Assembly: GCF_000935355.1 (NCBI RefSeq) | Contig: NZ_JXZC01000007.1 | Location: forward strand, 124,001-188,000 | Origin: Rossellomorea aquimaris | Lineage (GTDB): Bacteria > Bacillota > Bacilli > Bacillales > Bacillaceae_B | Direction: 5' to 3' | DNA length: 64,000 bases | Part shown: positions 1 to 8,228 of the stretch, in pieces | Layout of the letters: every line of letters begins with the position of its first letter | How positions within the stretch are numbered: the first letter of the stretch is position 1 | Program-made: the position numbers and the translations under genes | The notes under the pieces: model-generated | What the model was told of the DNA's origin: nothing | The model's input: the letters and a program-made list of their open reading frames with translations, nothing else | The model's database searches: none

Positions 1-734
1 TTATCGTATTGAGCATCTTCTATTTTCTCAGCAAGTGGCGCTTTTAAGCCTCTCATGATCATAGCCGCTTCATAAAGGACTCCTTTGATCATAGCTGCAC
101 CCTTCCCTATTTCCCGAATCGGTCCAATCGGTGCCCGGAATAAGGATGTTACCCCTGAAAGTGTGGTGATAAATAAATACTTATGCCACATATCCTGTTC
201 AATGGTGTGGGATAATCGAAAGTTAGCCTTCGTTCCTGAAAAGGCCTCTTCTAGCTTCACAATTCTATCCGTTCGCTCACCACTTCTTTCTCCAAAGACG
301 AGATCATGAATGGGACTTGATTGAATGACTTTCCCTGATTCGTCAAGCGTCGATTCGACAAAGCATAAACCGCCAATCACTCTTTCTTCACCGAATGATT
401 CAATAAGATCGTCCATGTGGGACATACCGTTTAAAAGTGGCAGGATCATCGTATGCTCACCCACGAAGGAGTGGATACTCTCGATTGCTCCCTTGAGATG
501 ATAGGCCTTGGTTGAGAGGATGATAGCATCAAAAGGCTCTGCCTTTTCTTCTGCTCTCAACGTTCTGGGCTTGCAGTGAAAATCACCATGTACACTGTCC
601 ATTTTCAATCCATGCTCTTTGAGCTGCTGCTCTCTACGCTCACGGACAAGAAACGTAACATCCTCGCCTTTCTCTATCAATCTACCTCCGAAGTAGCCCC
701 CAACGGCACCTGCACCAACGACTAGTATTCTCAT
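1..734 (-). CDS. panE: 2-dehydropantoate 2-reductase (ketopantoate reductase), 3' end outside window
   Basis: Reduces ketopantoate to pantoate with NADPH in the cytosol, a step of pantothenate/CoA synthesis. Reading leftwards from the ATG at 734, the protein opens with a Rossmann nucleotide loop (VGAGAVGGYFGG, residues 6-17) and stays open for 244 codons to the window edge. The family is about 300 residues, so roughly the last fifth is missing. The start is set by AAAGGAGG just upstream. Near the edge the translation (LFRAPIGPIREIGKGAAMIK) fits the helical C-terminal half. Bacilli often carry several PanE/ApbA paralogues, so the substrate could be another 2-oxo acid. Confidence 0.85.
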   Translation of the reverse strand, partial: MRILVVGAGAVGGYFGGRLIEKGEDVTFLVRERREQQLKEHGLKMDSVHGDFHCKPRTLRAEEKAEPFDAIILSTKAYHLKGAIESIHSFVGEHTMILPLLNGMSHMDDLIESFGEERVIGGLCFVESTLDESGKVIQSSPIHDLVFGERSGERTDRIVKLEEAFSGTKANFRLSHTIEQDMWHKYLFITTLSGVTSLFRAPIGPIREIGKGAAMIKGVLYEAAMIMRGLKAPLAEKIEDAQYD

Positions 735-853
735 TCCATCCGCCTCCTTTTACTCTTCACATATCATATACCATTCTCCGATATGAAAGCGGATAAATCA
801 AAAATAGTAGCTTTTTTAAAAAAAGTGCCCCCAAAAAGCAGGAGACACCTCAT

Positions 854-1462
854 TCAATACATTAACCCGTACACCAAAAATCGCTCATACTCATTCTTTT
901 CATATTCCCCTGACAAATTCACCTCTTTCCGTAAAACAAATAGGGGGTGATCTTCTAAATAATGAACATAATCATCGGAGCTATAGTACAACACGATCTC
1001 GATATCACGTGGTGATTGTTCCACTGAAAAGAGGATGTTATTGATGATCTTCATGAATATCTGTACAGAGAACGGATTGAAAAAATAAAATCGGTTATCC
1101 TGTGGGTGGATTGTATATTCTTCTGCCAAACAGTGATAGAAATAGAGATCATTACGTTTGATTTTCGCCTTTTTCAAATAGCTTTCCCGGTTCGCCACGG
1201 CTTCTTCATAAAACTCTTCATTCATTTCAATGCCAACAACGGTGGATTGAAATAGGTGGTGGATAAAGAAATTCAAACGCCCTTTTCCACAGCCGAAATC
1301 CACCACGCGATCGCTTTCGTTCAATCCATAATGTTTGAATAATTCATCCAGTGCCTGATACGGAGTCGGCTCATACCGATGATAATGAAAAGACCGGTGA
1401 AACCCCATCTGTAACTCACTCGTTTCAACACCTAATAATTCATCATAGTTCTCTTCCTTCAT
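854..1462 (-). CDS. class I SAM-dependent methyltransferase, target unknown
   Basis: A 202-residue soluble protein with the SAM-binding motif I DFGCGKG at residues 55-61, followed by a beta-alpha pattern and an acidic second motif (VGIEMNEEF). The later FFNPFS segment sits where N6/N5 methylases carry NPPF-like residues, but that alone does not give a substrate. AAGGAG lies six bases before the ATG. It is a single gene on the minus strand, divergent from the riboswitch-controlled antiporter. No pathway can be read from the neighbours. Confidence 0.75.
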   Translation of the reverse strand: MKEENYDELLGVETSELQMGFHRSFHYHRYEPTPYQALDELFKHYGLNESDRVVDFGCGKGRLNFFIHHLFQSTVVGIEMNEEFYEEAVANRESYLKKAKIKRNDLYFYHCLAEEYTIHPQDNRFYFFNPFSVQIFMKIINNILFSVEQSPRDIEIVLYYSSDDYVHYLEDHPLFVLRKEVNLSGEYEKNEYERFLVYGLMY

Positions 1463-1568
1463 ACATACTCCTTCATTTCTATATTCAAATCGTATTAAAA
1501 ACCGGTTTCATTGGGAACCTCTTTCTACTCAAGTTATTTCCCTCTTCAAAATAACATAAGCACTTTCA

Positions 1569-1597
1569 TTGACAAACCTTCAAAATCCTAATACATT
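1569..1597 (+). promoter_or_regulatory. sigma-A promoter of the riboswitch-antiporter transcript
   Basis: TTGACA (1569-1574), 17-base spacer, TACATT (1592-1597). Transcription would start near 1604, exactly at the beginning of the riboswitch. An open frame that begins with this TTG is therefore promoter DNA and not the gene start. Confidence 0.75.
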
Positions 1598-1602
1598 AAT
1601 AG

Positions 1603-1737
1603 TAACAAGGGGAGTAGCGACCGGTAATCGGCTGGTGAATCGTCATCCCGGTATGAAAATACCTGGTTCATCAGGCTTTAGCTCATTCTTCAGCACGCAA
1701 GACCTTGGTACAAAATATTTGTGCCGGGGTCTTTTTT
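1603..1737 (+). ncRNA. yybP-ykoY-type manganese riboswitch with terminator
   Basis: The leader starts with AAGGGGAGTAGCGA, the hallmark 5' segment of yybP-ykoY aptamers, followed by CGTCAT and a short hairpin. It runs into GCAAGACC and then a strong intrinsic terminator (GACC..GGTACAAA / TTTGTGCC..GGTC plus T6, 1701-1736). AAGACC linking aptamer and terminator is also typical of the family. Known members sense Mn2+ and switch on Mn2+ exporters or TerC-like proteins. Here the controlled gene is a CaCA antiporter. The call rests on motif recognition, not on a covariance search. Confidence 0.75.
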
Positions 1738-1763
1738 CTGTGCACTGGCTTGGAGGAAATTAT

Positions 1764-2723
1764 ATGGTTTACATTGTTTTTTTACTCGCTGCAGCCATCG
1801 TGGTTGCGGCCGCTATTTACCTGAATCAGTTCGGAGATGTCATCAGCAAGAAGTCTTCATTAAGCGGGGCTGTCGTAGGAACATTCCTCATTGCAGGGGC
1901 AACGTCACTCCCTGAATTAACAACGAGTTTAACGGCGGTTTATATCGATAACCCTGATATTGCCGTGGGGAACATGCTCGGTAGTAATGTGTTCAATCTA
2001 TTTATCCTGGCTGTGGTCGATCTTATTTATCGTAAAAGAAGATTGTTCCAAAAGGTGAACAGGAAGGCAAATATTCCTTCCGCCCTATTTGGATTCCTGT
2101 TTCTCACGATCATCATTTTCGCCCTTTTCATGCCGGGTTCCATTGAATTGTTCGGCGTCGGGATTGAGATGTTCATCATCATTATCCTATACTTCATGGC
2201 GATGAAATTCGTTTCCAGCGATGACACTGAAGGAGAATCCGTACCTTCAAAGGATTATTCCCTCAAAACAGCCGTCGTCGGTTTTATCATTGCTGCACTG
2301 GTCGTATTTGCATCAGGAAGTGTGTTATCAATTGCAGGTGACCAATTGGCAAAGGCAACGGGCATGAACGCAAGCTTTGTCGGAAGCTTTCTCATCGCTG
2401 CCTCCACTTCCCTGCCTGAACTCGTTACGGTCCTTGCTGCTTTTAAACTGGCAAATTACAATATGGCAATCGGCTCTATTCTCGGAAGCAACCTGTTTAA
2501 CATCCAACTGCTTGTCCTCACCGATGTCCTTTACCGAAAAGGTGCCATACTTGAAGCAGTCGACACGTCACATATCTTTATCGCTGGACTGGGATTATTG
2601 ATGACACTCGTCATCGTATACTTGCTTCTGCGGACAGCCAATGTCCTGAGTAAGTGGAGATACATGGCTCCATCCTTCATTATAACCGTTCTGTATATTG
2701 TCGTATCGTATGTATTATTCTAG
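1764..2723 (+). CDS. sodium/calcium (CaCA/YrbG family) cation antiporter
   Basis: A 319-residue integral membrane protein with about ten helices arranged as two inverted halves. Each half holds the family alpha-repeat: TSLPELTTS then GNMLGSNVFN in the first, TSLPELVTV then GSILGSNLFN in the second. These acidic motifs form the cation site. The start at 1764 is chosen because GGAGG lies eight bases before the ATG, whereas the open frame upstream is riboswitch. Control by a probable Mn2+ riboswitch implies that the exported ion is Mn2+ (or Ca2+ and Mn2+) and that the protein acts in metal detoxification. A terminator follows at once. Confidence 0.85.
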   Translation: MVYIVFLLAAAIVVAAAIYLNQFGDVISKKSSLSGAVVGTFLIAGATSLPELTTSLTAVYIDNPDIAVGNMLGSNVFNLFILAVVDLIYRKRRLFQKVNRKANIPSALFGFLFLTIIIFALFMPGSIELFGVGIEMFIIIILYFMAMKFVSSDDTEGESVPSKDYSLKTAVVGFIIAALVVFASGSVLSIAGDQLAKATGMNASFVGSFLIAASTSLPELVTVLAAFKLANYNMAIGSILGSNLFNIQLLVLTDVLYRKGAILEAVDTSHIFIAGLGLLMTLVIVYLLLRTANVLSKWRYMAPSFIITVLYIVVSYVLF

Positions 2724-2730
2724 ACATCCA

Positions 2731-2762
2731 AAAGGCGTGCCTCGGCACGCCTTCACTCTTTT
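2731..2762 (+). terminator. intrinsic terminator of the antiporter gene
   Basis: AAGGCGTGCC / GGCACGCCTT, a near-loopless GC-rich hairpin followed by a T-rich stretch. Confidence 0.75.
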
Positions 2763-2951
2763 ACAGGCTTTAAAATCGTTCGCCGCATCCGTATACTGCC
2801 CATCGGTACATTCCCCTCGAGCTAGGTCTTTTGTTCAATTCCCCCCAAATTACATTCAAAAAAAATGTTGGTCAGGCACATCACATGAATCCCCTCTTCA
2901 CTTATGATAAATTAAACATGATTGAATCAATGGATAAGGAGTGAATGTTCA

Positions 2952-3626
2952 ATGGCTGATAAAGAACAACTAAAGCAAGACATTTTAGATGCTTACCATT
3001 TCAGACACGCAACAAAGGAATTCGATCCAAACAAGAAAGTATCCGATGACGATTTTCGATTCATTATGGAAACGGGGCGTCTGTCCCCAAGCTCATTTGG
3101 TTTCGAGCCTTGGAGATTCGTCGTCATTCAAAATCCCGAACTGAGAGAAAAGATCAAGAATACCGCTTGGGGTGCATACGGAAAACTGCCTGAATCCAGT
3201 CATTTCGTCGTGATCCTCGCCAGAACGAAAAAAGATACGAAATACGATTCACAATACTTACAGGATCATTTTAAAAACGTGAAAAACCTGCCAGAAGATC
3301 ATATGGCAAAATACTTGGAAAAAATCGAGCAGTTCCAAAAGGTTGATTTCGATTTATTGGAAGGCGATCGTCCCTTATACGACTGGGCCGGAAAGCAAAC
3401 CTATCTAGCCCTTGGTAATATGATGACAGCAGCCGCTCAAATCGGTGTGGACTCGTGTCCAATCGAAGGCTTTGACATTGGAAAAATGAATGAGCTTTTA
3501 GATGAAGAAGGATTGTTGGAAGATGGCCGTTTCAGTATCTCGGTCATGGTGGCATTCGGTTACAGAGTGAAGGATCCTGCACCGAAAACGCGTCGATCTT
3601 ATGAGGATATCGTGAAGTTCGTTTAA
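2952..3626 (+). CDS. yfkO: NAD(P)H-dependent nitroreductase, YfkO-like
   Basis: A 224-residue flavin (FMN) oxidoreductase of the nitroreductase fold that reduces nitroaromatics and quinones with NAD(P)H. The N-terminal RHATKEFDPNKKVSD, the flavin-binding LSPSSFGFEPW and the C-terminal GIDSCPIEGF-like and VMVAFGYR segments match my memory of B. subtilis YfkO, including length. The start at 2952 is preferred over an upstream in-frame ATG because AAGGAGTG ends eight bases before it. It is a single gene with its own terminator. The physiological substrate is not evident. Confidence 0.88.
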   Translation: MADKEQLKQDILDAYHFRHATKEFDPNKKVSDDDFRFIMETGRLSPSSFGFEPWRFVVIQNPELREKIKNTAWGAYGKLPESSHFVVILARTKKDTKYDSQYLQDHFKNVKNLPEDHMAKYLEKIEQFQKVDFDLLEGDRPLYDWAGKQTYLALGNMMTAAAQIGVDSCPIEGFDIGKMNELLDEEGLLEDGRFSISVMVAFGYRVKDPAPKTRRSYEDIVKFV

Positions 3627-3635
3627 TGAAAAGAA

Positions 3636-3671
3636 AAGGAATCTGGTTTAACTGCCCAGATTCCTTTTTTC
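3636..3671 (+). terminator. intrinsic terminator after yfkO, shared with the convergent kinase gene
   Basis: AAGGAATCTGG / CCAGATTCCTT stem followed by T6. It also reads as a hairpin downstream of the minus-strand kinase that ends at 3674. Confidence 0.75.
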
Positions 3672-3673
3672 AT

Positions 3674-4921
3674 TTACCCAGCTTCTATTTTAAAAGATTC
3701 TTCCAATTCTATATAAACCGTCGTGCCTCTATTCAATTCACTTTTCACTTGAATATTACCCTTCATAGAATGAACAATAATGTTTGCCGCCATTACCCCT
3801 AAACCAGTTCCCTCGTCTTTCGTCGTAAAAAATGGTTCTCCAAATCGTTGAATCTGCTCCTTGGTCATCCCTAATCCTGAATCAGTTACGGCAATAATAA
3901 GGTTTTCACTCACAATCATCTCTACAGAAAGCTTCCCGCCTTGTGGCATGGATTCTATAGCGTTATTCATAATATTCCCGATACATTTCCGAAAACTATG
4001 GGCCTGGCCTTCTACATATATATCATCAATGAGTTGATGACTAAATGAAACATGTTGAGCCAATGGTTCTATCATCTCTATCAGTTCCACAATCGAATGT
4101 TTTACATTGATCCGCTCTATTTTATCAGGTGTTGAGTTGGTAAAGGTGAGATAGTCTTCTATGACGTGAGTAGCTTGATCTATTCCGTTCAAGGATAAAT
4201 CAATAAACTGCTTTTGAAGTTCTTCATCTTTTTCCTCACGCACCAGCTGCAGGAATCCTTTGGAAGAAGTTAAAGGATTTCGCACCTCATGGGAGATACT
4301 TGCCGCTAATTGACTTACAACCTGAAGCTTTTCATGTTGAGACAATGTTCTTCTCATTATGATTAGCTTTCGGATCATTTCAGCAATCATAACTGAAATA
4401 ATGGTTGCGACTAAAGGAATGAGCACAAGATATATGTATTCGTTCCTCGAGATTTCAGCTTCATAGACATATCCAAACACCAGATTGAATACAGTCATGC
4501 TAAAACAGATCACTACAGTGAAAAACATTTTCACTTTTTTCTTAGCACGTAGAAACCCCTTAGAAAACGCTGCCAAAATTAAAAATGTAATAAAATAATT
4601 CAGAATGACAAGGTGAATAAGTTCACTACCGATAAACAAATATCGTAATAAAATGATGACCATCATTAATACGAAGGAAACCAGTGGACCAAAATATAAA
4701 CTGGCCAAGAAAAAAGGAATCCTTCTTAAATCCACATAAACACCGGCCGTAAGCTTATAACTAAACAAAACACATAACAGTATCGTAAAGGTTGAAAGAA
4801 ATATGACGATACCTTTTGAAGGGGCCTTCTTTTTGAAATCAAAATACAATGCAAAGGCTAGTAGCCCTACAATAATAAATAAAAAGTTTAATAATAAGTT
4901 CGTTAAAGGAGAATCAATCAT
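3674..4921 (-). CDS. membrane sensor histidine kinase, sporulation-kinase (KinB)-like
   Basis: A 415-residue kinase. Residues 1-190 form about six membrane helices with hardly any extracellular loop, so the signal is probably sensed in the membrane. The HisKA H-box ISHEVRNPLT has His211 as phosphoacceptor. The ATPase domain shows the N-box (NNAIESMP), G1 (DSGLGM), F-box (GEPFFTTK) and G2 (GTGLGV). Small multi-helix sensors with this HEVRNPLT box are typical of KinB-type kinases that feed the Spo0 phosphorelay. No response regulator lies nearby, which agrees with an orphan phosphorelay kinase. It lies 40 bases after an XRE-PAS gene and is probably cotranscribed with it. RBS GGGGGTG precedes the ATG. 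Confidence 0.82.
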   Translation of the reverse strand: MIDSPLTNLLLNFLFIIVGLLAFALYFDFKKKAPSKGIVIFLSTFTILLCVLFSYKLTAGVYVDLRRIPFFLASLYFGPLVSFVLMMVIILLRYLFIGSELIHLVILNYFITFLILAAFSKGFLRAKKKVKMFFTVVICFSMTVFNLVFGYVYEAEISRNEYIYLVLIPLVATIISVMIAEMIRKLIIMRRTLSQHEKLQVVSQLAASISHEVRNPLTSSKGFLQLVREEKDEELQKQFIDLSLNGIDQATHVIEDYLTFTNSTPDKIERINVKHSIVELIEMIEPLAQHVSFSHQLIDDIYVEGQAHSFRKCIGNIMNNAIESMPQGGKLSVEMIVSENLIIAVTDSGLGMTKEQIQRFGEPFFTTKDEGTGLGVMAANIIVHSMKGNIQVKSELNRGTTVYIELEESFKIEAG

Positions 4922-4961
4922 ATGAAAACACCCCCTATCTCATTTCTATCAAAATTATTGG

Positions 4962-5531
4962 TCAGGAGTGAATTTTTTGACTACAATTCGTTACCTCTTC
5001 CTTTAATAATTGAGTGGAGGCAGAGCTTCCCCCAATCAATTCACCTTTCTCATTAAATAATGGATGACAGGTAACGTCATACTCATAAGTACTATCTGAT
5101 AGGGGAAAGGAGATTTTCTTTCTAATCGATTTACGTTGTTTGATGACCTCTTGTTTTATTCTCATTAGCTCTCTGGTTCCATCATTATCTTCTAGCTCTA
5201 CATCGCTTCTGCCAATCACGAAAACAGGATCGAAATCCGGGTGGGGATTAAAAATCCAAGTATATCTGAGCTCTCGATCAAAATGGGCAACAATCATGGG
5301 GGAATCTTGCAGGGCAAAATAAAATGGACTTACCTCCAATTCGAAGATGGAAACATGAAAGTTCAGTAGATTGGCCAAGTCTTCTGCCAGCTTCCTACTT
5401 GGTACTCTCACACCATTTTCTATCTTTGAATAATAGGATCTGTCGATGTGAACTAGTTGTGCAATCTCTTCTTGGCTATATCCTTTGATTTTTCTTAATC
5501 TTTCAAGCCAATTTCTTTTCTGCTGACTCAC
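4962..5531 (-). CDS. XRE-family HTH regulator with PAS-like sensor domain
   Basis: A 189-residue cytosolic protein. An N-terminal Cro/C1 helix-turn-helix (about residues 10-62, GYSQEEIAQLVHIDRSYYSKIENG) is followed by a PAS-like domain (about 75-175) with its usual H-P-L-F-N-E-K-G-E strand. GTG at 5531 is preferred over ATG at 5537: GGAGGG abuts the ATG with no spacing but lies six bases before the GTG. The neighbouring membrane kinase makes this a plausible one-component/two-component pair in one operon. The ligand is unknown. Confidence 0.78.
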   Translation of the reverse strand: MSQQKRNWLERLRKIKGYSQEEIAQLVHIDRSYYSKIENGVRVPSRKLAEDLANLLNFHVSIFELEVSPFYFALQDSPMIVAHFDRELRYTWIFNPHPDFDPVFVIGRSDVELEDNDGTRELMRIKQEVIKQRKSIRKKISFPLSDSTYEYDVTCHPLFNEKGELIGGSSASTQLLKEEVTNCSQKIHS

Positions 5532-5714
5532 TCGCATCCCTCCTATAAAGCAACCTTTCTAGTTCTATTATACTGATTCTAATTTCAAAAACTATGTGAC
5601 TATTTTGTCACTATTGCAAAAAAACGTAAAACCGACTAAAAGGCCCATAATTAAGGAAAAATCAGAAAATATTTTCTAGTAAACTGGTAGAATATCTTCA
5701 GCATTCTTTCTGTC

Positions 5715-5748
5715 AAAAAAAAGAACCTTAGGGATACTCCCCAGGTTC
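5715..5748 (-). terminator. intrinsic terminator of the C45-family gene
   Basis: On the minus strand GAACCTGGGGAG...CCCTAAGGTTC forms the stem and is followed by T8. Confidence 0.8.
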
Positions 5749-5753
5749 TCCTA

Positions 5754-6812
5754 TTATTTACTAAACCAATCCGCTCCCTCATCCATATGAACAAACGGAA
5801 TATCTGTATCAACTTCTCCCTTAATCTGATTAAGAGAAACATCCTCCCCTTCAAGCCACTTGCCAAAATCAAACACAACCGGTTCCCGATCTCCCCCCAG
5901 GGCAAACCATGCTTTCATTTCGTTAGGAAAATAAGCCGATGTATGGATGGTGCCTGCCCAGCTTCCGTATAAATCAGAGAATACGCCTTTATCCGTGTCA
6001 TTCATTAAGCGGAAAGCTTCATGGGCATCCGTAGCCTGCTTATCTTGAATGATACTCAATCGACGTTTCGAATCCACCAGATGATTTCTATTTTCATGCT
6101 TCATCACTTCAAAATGATTCGTACACGCATTCGACTGCCGAATCTCCACGCCACGAGGGGAAGTCTCAACGATAAACGTTTCACCGCTTCTGTCATACAC
6201 GACATAACTAAACGAGTGCCGGTGAGGAATTTCTTTTAGCATGTCAACAGCTTCAGATACATCCCTAGATGACTCCAGAATCAATCGCCCGATCATACAG
6301 CAAATGAAACCATCCCCCGGGTTTTTCCGATGCATGAAGTTATATCCAATCGCCAATCCTTTTTCATTCATGCCGTCCATTCGTCCCGTCACCCGCTGAC
6401 TCGGTCCGATGATACTATATCCCCCGTCCGTCGGCTGGTAAAATGTATACCTTCCCTCATACGTTTTCGGGTGATAATCATAATTCCGGATCAAATAATT
6501 TTCACCCGTCATAATCGAGCAGCCCGACTTCGTATATTCAACACGGTATCCTCCAAACTCCTGAAGCACTCTCTCCAGCGGCCACGCGAGCGCTTCCTGT
6601 AATCCGGTGAGCTCGTTCCATACACCAGGAGCAAATCTCAGTATCGCGCGCTTCGCTTCCTCTATGTTTATTGAGAAACGGGGCTTTCTTACCTTCCATT
6701 GGTTCTCGCGATTTCTCACCGTGATAGAATCCTTTATCCTTAACCCCTGCATATAACCAAAATCGTAATGAGATCCACGGAACTGAATCACATCGCTATG
6801 TATTGTTTTCAT
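5754..6812 (-). CDS. C45-type N-terminal-nucleophile hydrolase (acyl-CoA:6-APA acyltransferase-like)
   Basis: A 352-residue member of the C45/AAT family, whose precursors cut themselves to expose a catalytic cysteine. The candidate nucleophile is Cys98 in SGCSIM, followed by the conserved RNYDYHP segment and later GMNEKGLAIGYN. The family includes penicillin acyltransferases, but bacterial members mostly hydrolyse or transfer unknown amides. No signal peptide is seen, so it is probably cytosolic. AAAGAGG lies before the ATG. It follows a small membrane-protein gene by about 80 bases on the same strand. Confidence 0.78.
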   Translation of the reverse strand: MKTIHSDVIQFRGSHYDFGYMQGLRIKDSITVRNRENQWKVRKPRFSINIEEAKRAILRFAPGVWNELTGLQEALAWPLERVLQEFGGYRVEYTKSGCSIMTGENYLIRNYDYHPKTYEGRYTFYQPTDGGYSIIGPSQRVTGRMDGMNEKGLAIGYNFMHRKNPGDGFICCMIGRLILESSRDVSEAVDMLKEIPHRHSFSYVVYDRSGETFIVETSPRGVEIRQSNACTNHFEVMKHENRNHLVDSKRRLSIIQDKQATDAHEAFRLMNDTDKGVFSDLYGSWAGTIHTSAYFPNEMKAWFALGGDREPVVFDFGKWLEGEDVSLNQIKGEVDTDIPFVHMDEGADWFSK

Positions 6813-6890
6813 GCTAAAACCTCTTTTTGTCAGAATGTATTCTATAAGGATAATAGAATGGATGAGAAAAAGAAAGAAATCGGAATCCTG

Positions 6891-7409
6891 CTATACACGC
6901 CTATCTACGGGAAGAAAAACCATTATCACAAAGCATATGACAAACGCCATCCCCGATACCAACAGCCCTAGAAAGAACCCCACTGAGGTCATAACACCGT
7001 CCTCACCTGGATACTGAGGTACATACGTGACCCATTGATACACGATGAACAAAAATAGGCATAAATAGAAACTGCTTCCCACCATACCTGCCTTCAGTCG
7101 CCCACCCTTCTCCCATTCTTTCGCACTTCCAACTGAACTCCACACCAGAATACTCATCACAACAGCAGCCAACATGATAACAAGGTGAAGGTATGGAATC
7201 ATCATTAAGGTAAGACCATACAATATCAATCCTGTTGTACCGAATAAAACAAGATTCATCCCAAATAAAAAACATCCGACTGCCCAAGGATTTTGAAACC
7301 ACTCATACTTATTTAGTTTATGAATCCACTTAAACGAATAGCTTTTCTCACTCGGCTTTCTCATGAAGATTAAAACCCCAACAAGCCCTAAAACGATAAT
7401 CAAAGTCAC
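6891..7409 (-). CDS. hypothetical multi-pass membrane protein
   Basis: I do not recognise a family. About 172 residues with five predicted hydrophobic helices and short polar loops (EKSYSFKWIHKLNKYEWF between the first two). An upstream ATG at 7427 has no ribosome-binding site. The GTG at 7409 has GGGAGG eight bases before it, inside what would be codons 2-4, and is preferred. It precedes the C45-type gene on the same strand and could be cotranscribed with it. Confidence 0.6.
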   Translation of the reverse strand: MTLIIVLGLVGVLIFMRKPSEKSYSFKWIHKLNKYEWFQNPWAVGCFLFGMNLVLFGTTGLILYGLTLMMIPYLHLVIMLAAVVMSILVWSSVGSAKEWEKGGRLKAGMVGSSFYLCLFLFIVYQWVTYVPQYPGEDGVMTSVGFFLGLLVSGMAFVICFVIMVFLPVDRRV

Positions 7410-7590
7410 CGGCCATTCCTCCCTCATACACGAAGATTCTATGGTTTATTTTACCATATCCTTCTAGAATTATGGTGCATCGTGAGAAATGTACCCGGTA
7501 CAAATTCAACGTTCTGTGCCTGGTACACCCTTCCCCCCTTCGTTCAGCTGCTGAATTCCCCTCAATTATCAGCAGCTGAATGACATAATA

Positions 7591-7617
7591 AAGGAACGGC
7601 CCAAACGACCGTCCCTT
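7591..7617 (-). terminator. intrinsic terminator of the sigma factor-clpP unit
   Basis: Minus-strand AAGGGACGGTCG / GGGCCGTTCCTT stem, then TTTATTATG. The flank (about 7540-7590) contains two CAGCTGAAT-like words resembling the phased islands elsewhere in this window. Confidence 0.65.
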
Positions 7618-7625
7618 CTTTTCCA

Positions 7626-8207
7626 TCATTTCTTCTCAATAATTTCATCGATAATCCCATATTTCTTCGCTTCATAGGCACTCATGAAATAATCACGATC
7701 CGTATCAAGGGCAACTTTTTCAACGGGCTGGCCTGTTTTTTCAGCAATGATTTCGTTGATGTGCTGTCTTAGCTTCAGGATCCTCTTAGCTGAAATCTCC
7801 AAATCTGTTGCCTGCCCACGGGCGCCGCCTAATGGCTGGTGGATCATGATTTCGCTGTTTGGTAAGGCAAAGCGCTTCCCTTTTGTCCCCGCGAGCAAGA
7901 GCATCGCTCCAAAGGAAGCCGCCATTCCCGTACAGATCGTTCGAACGTCGGGACTTATATAGTTCATCGTATCAAAGATGGCGAATCCTGCTGAAGTGGA
8001 GCCACCCGGGCTGTTGATATATAAGGAAATATCTTTCTCCGGATCGTCTGCAGCAAGGAATAACAATTGGGCGACTATGCTGTTTGCCATCTGGTCATTC
8101 ACTTCATCACTCACCATGATGATCCGGTCTTTTAACAATCGTGAGTAAATATCGTAGGATCGTTCCCCTTTGCTTGACTGTTCAATGACATAAGGTATGG
8201 TATTCAT
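7626..8207 (-). CDS. clpP: ATP-dependent Clp protease proteolytic subunit, ClpP paralogue
   Basis: A 193-residue serine peptidase that assembles into the double-ring chamber used by Clp ATPases. The catalytic triad is visible: Ser in [10 protein letters not shown], His in MIHQPLGG and Asp in [10 protein letters not shown]. The N-terminal [16 protein letters not shown] is the usual axial-loop segment. The start at 8207 has AAGGAGG upstream and matches canonical ClpP; the longer frame is the end of the sigma gene. Substitutions such as [13 protein letters not shown] and GGSTSAG suggest a second ClpP rather than the housekeeping copy. It lies 21 bases after the sigma-factor gene, with its Shine-Dalgarno next to that stop, so translation is probably coupled. 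Confidence 0.9.
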   Translation of the reverse strand: MNTIPYVIEQSSKGERSYDIYSRLLKDRIIMVSDEVNDQMANSIVAQLLFLAADDPEKDISLYINSPGGSTSAGFAIFDTMNYISPDVRTICTGMAASFGAMLLLAGTKGKRFALPNSEIMIHQPLGGARGQATDLEISAKRILKLRQHINEIIAEKTGQPVEKVALDTDRDYFMSAYEAKKYGIIDEIIEKK

Positions 8208-8228
8208 CCTTACTTCCTCCTTCATTCG

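Noticed and set aside
1569-1763. N-terminal extension of the CaCA antiporter from a TTG
   Set aside because: These bases are promoter (TTGACA), riboswitch and terminator; the ribosome-binding site lies before ATG 1764.
5651-5905. 84-codon minus-strand frame over the C45 gene's 3' end
   Set aside because: Out of frame with the conserved protein and it runs through the terminator.
7491-7535. GTACCCGGTACAAA and GTGCCTGGTACAC as an operator pair
   Set aside because: Only two imperfect words, with no promoter or gene start nearby on either strand that would use them.
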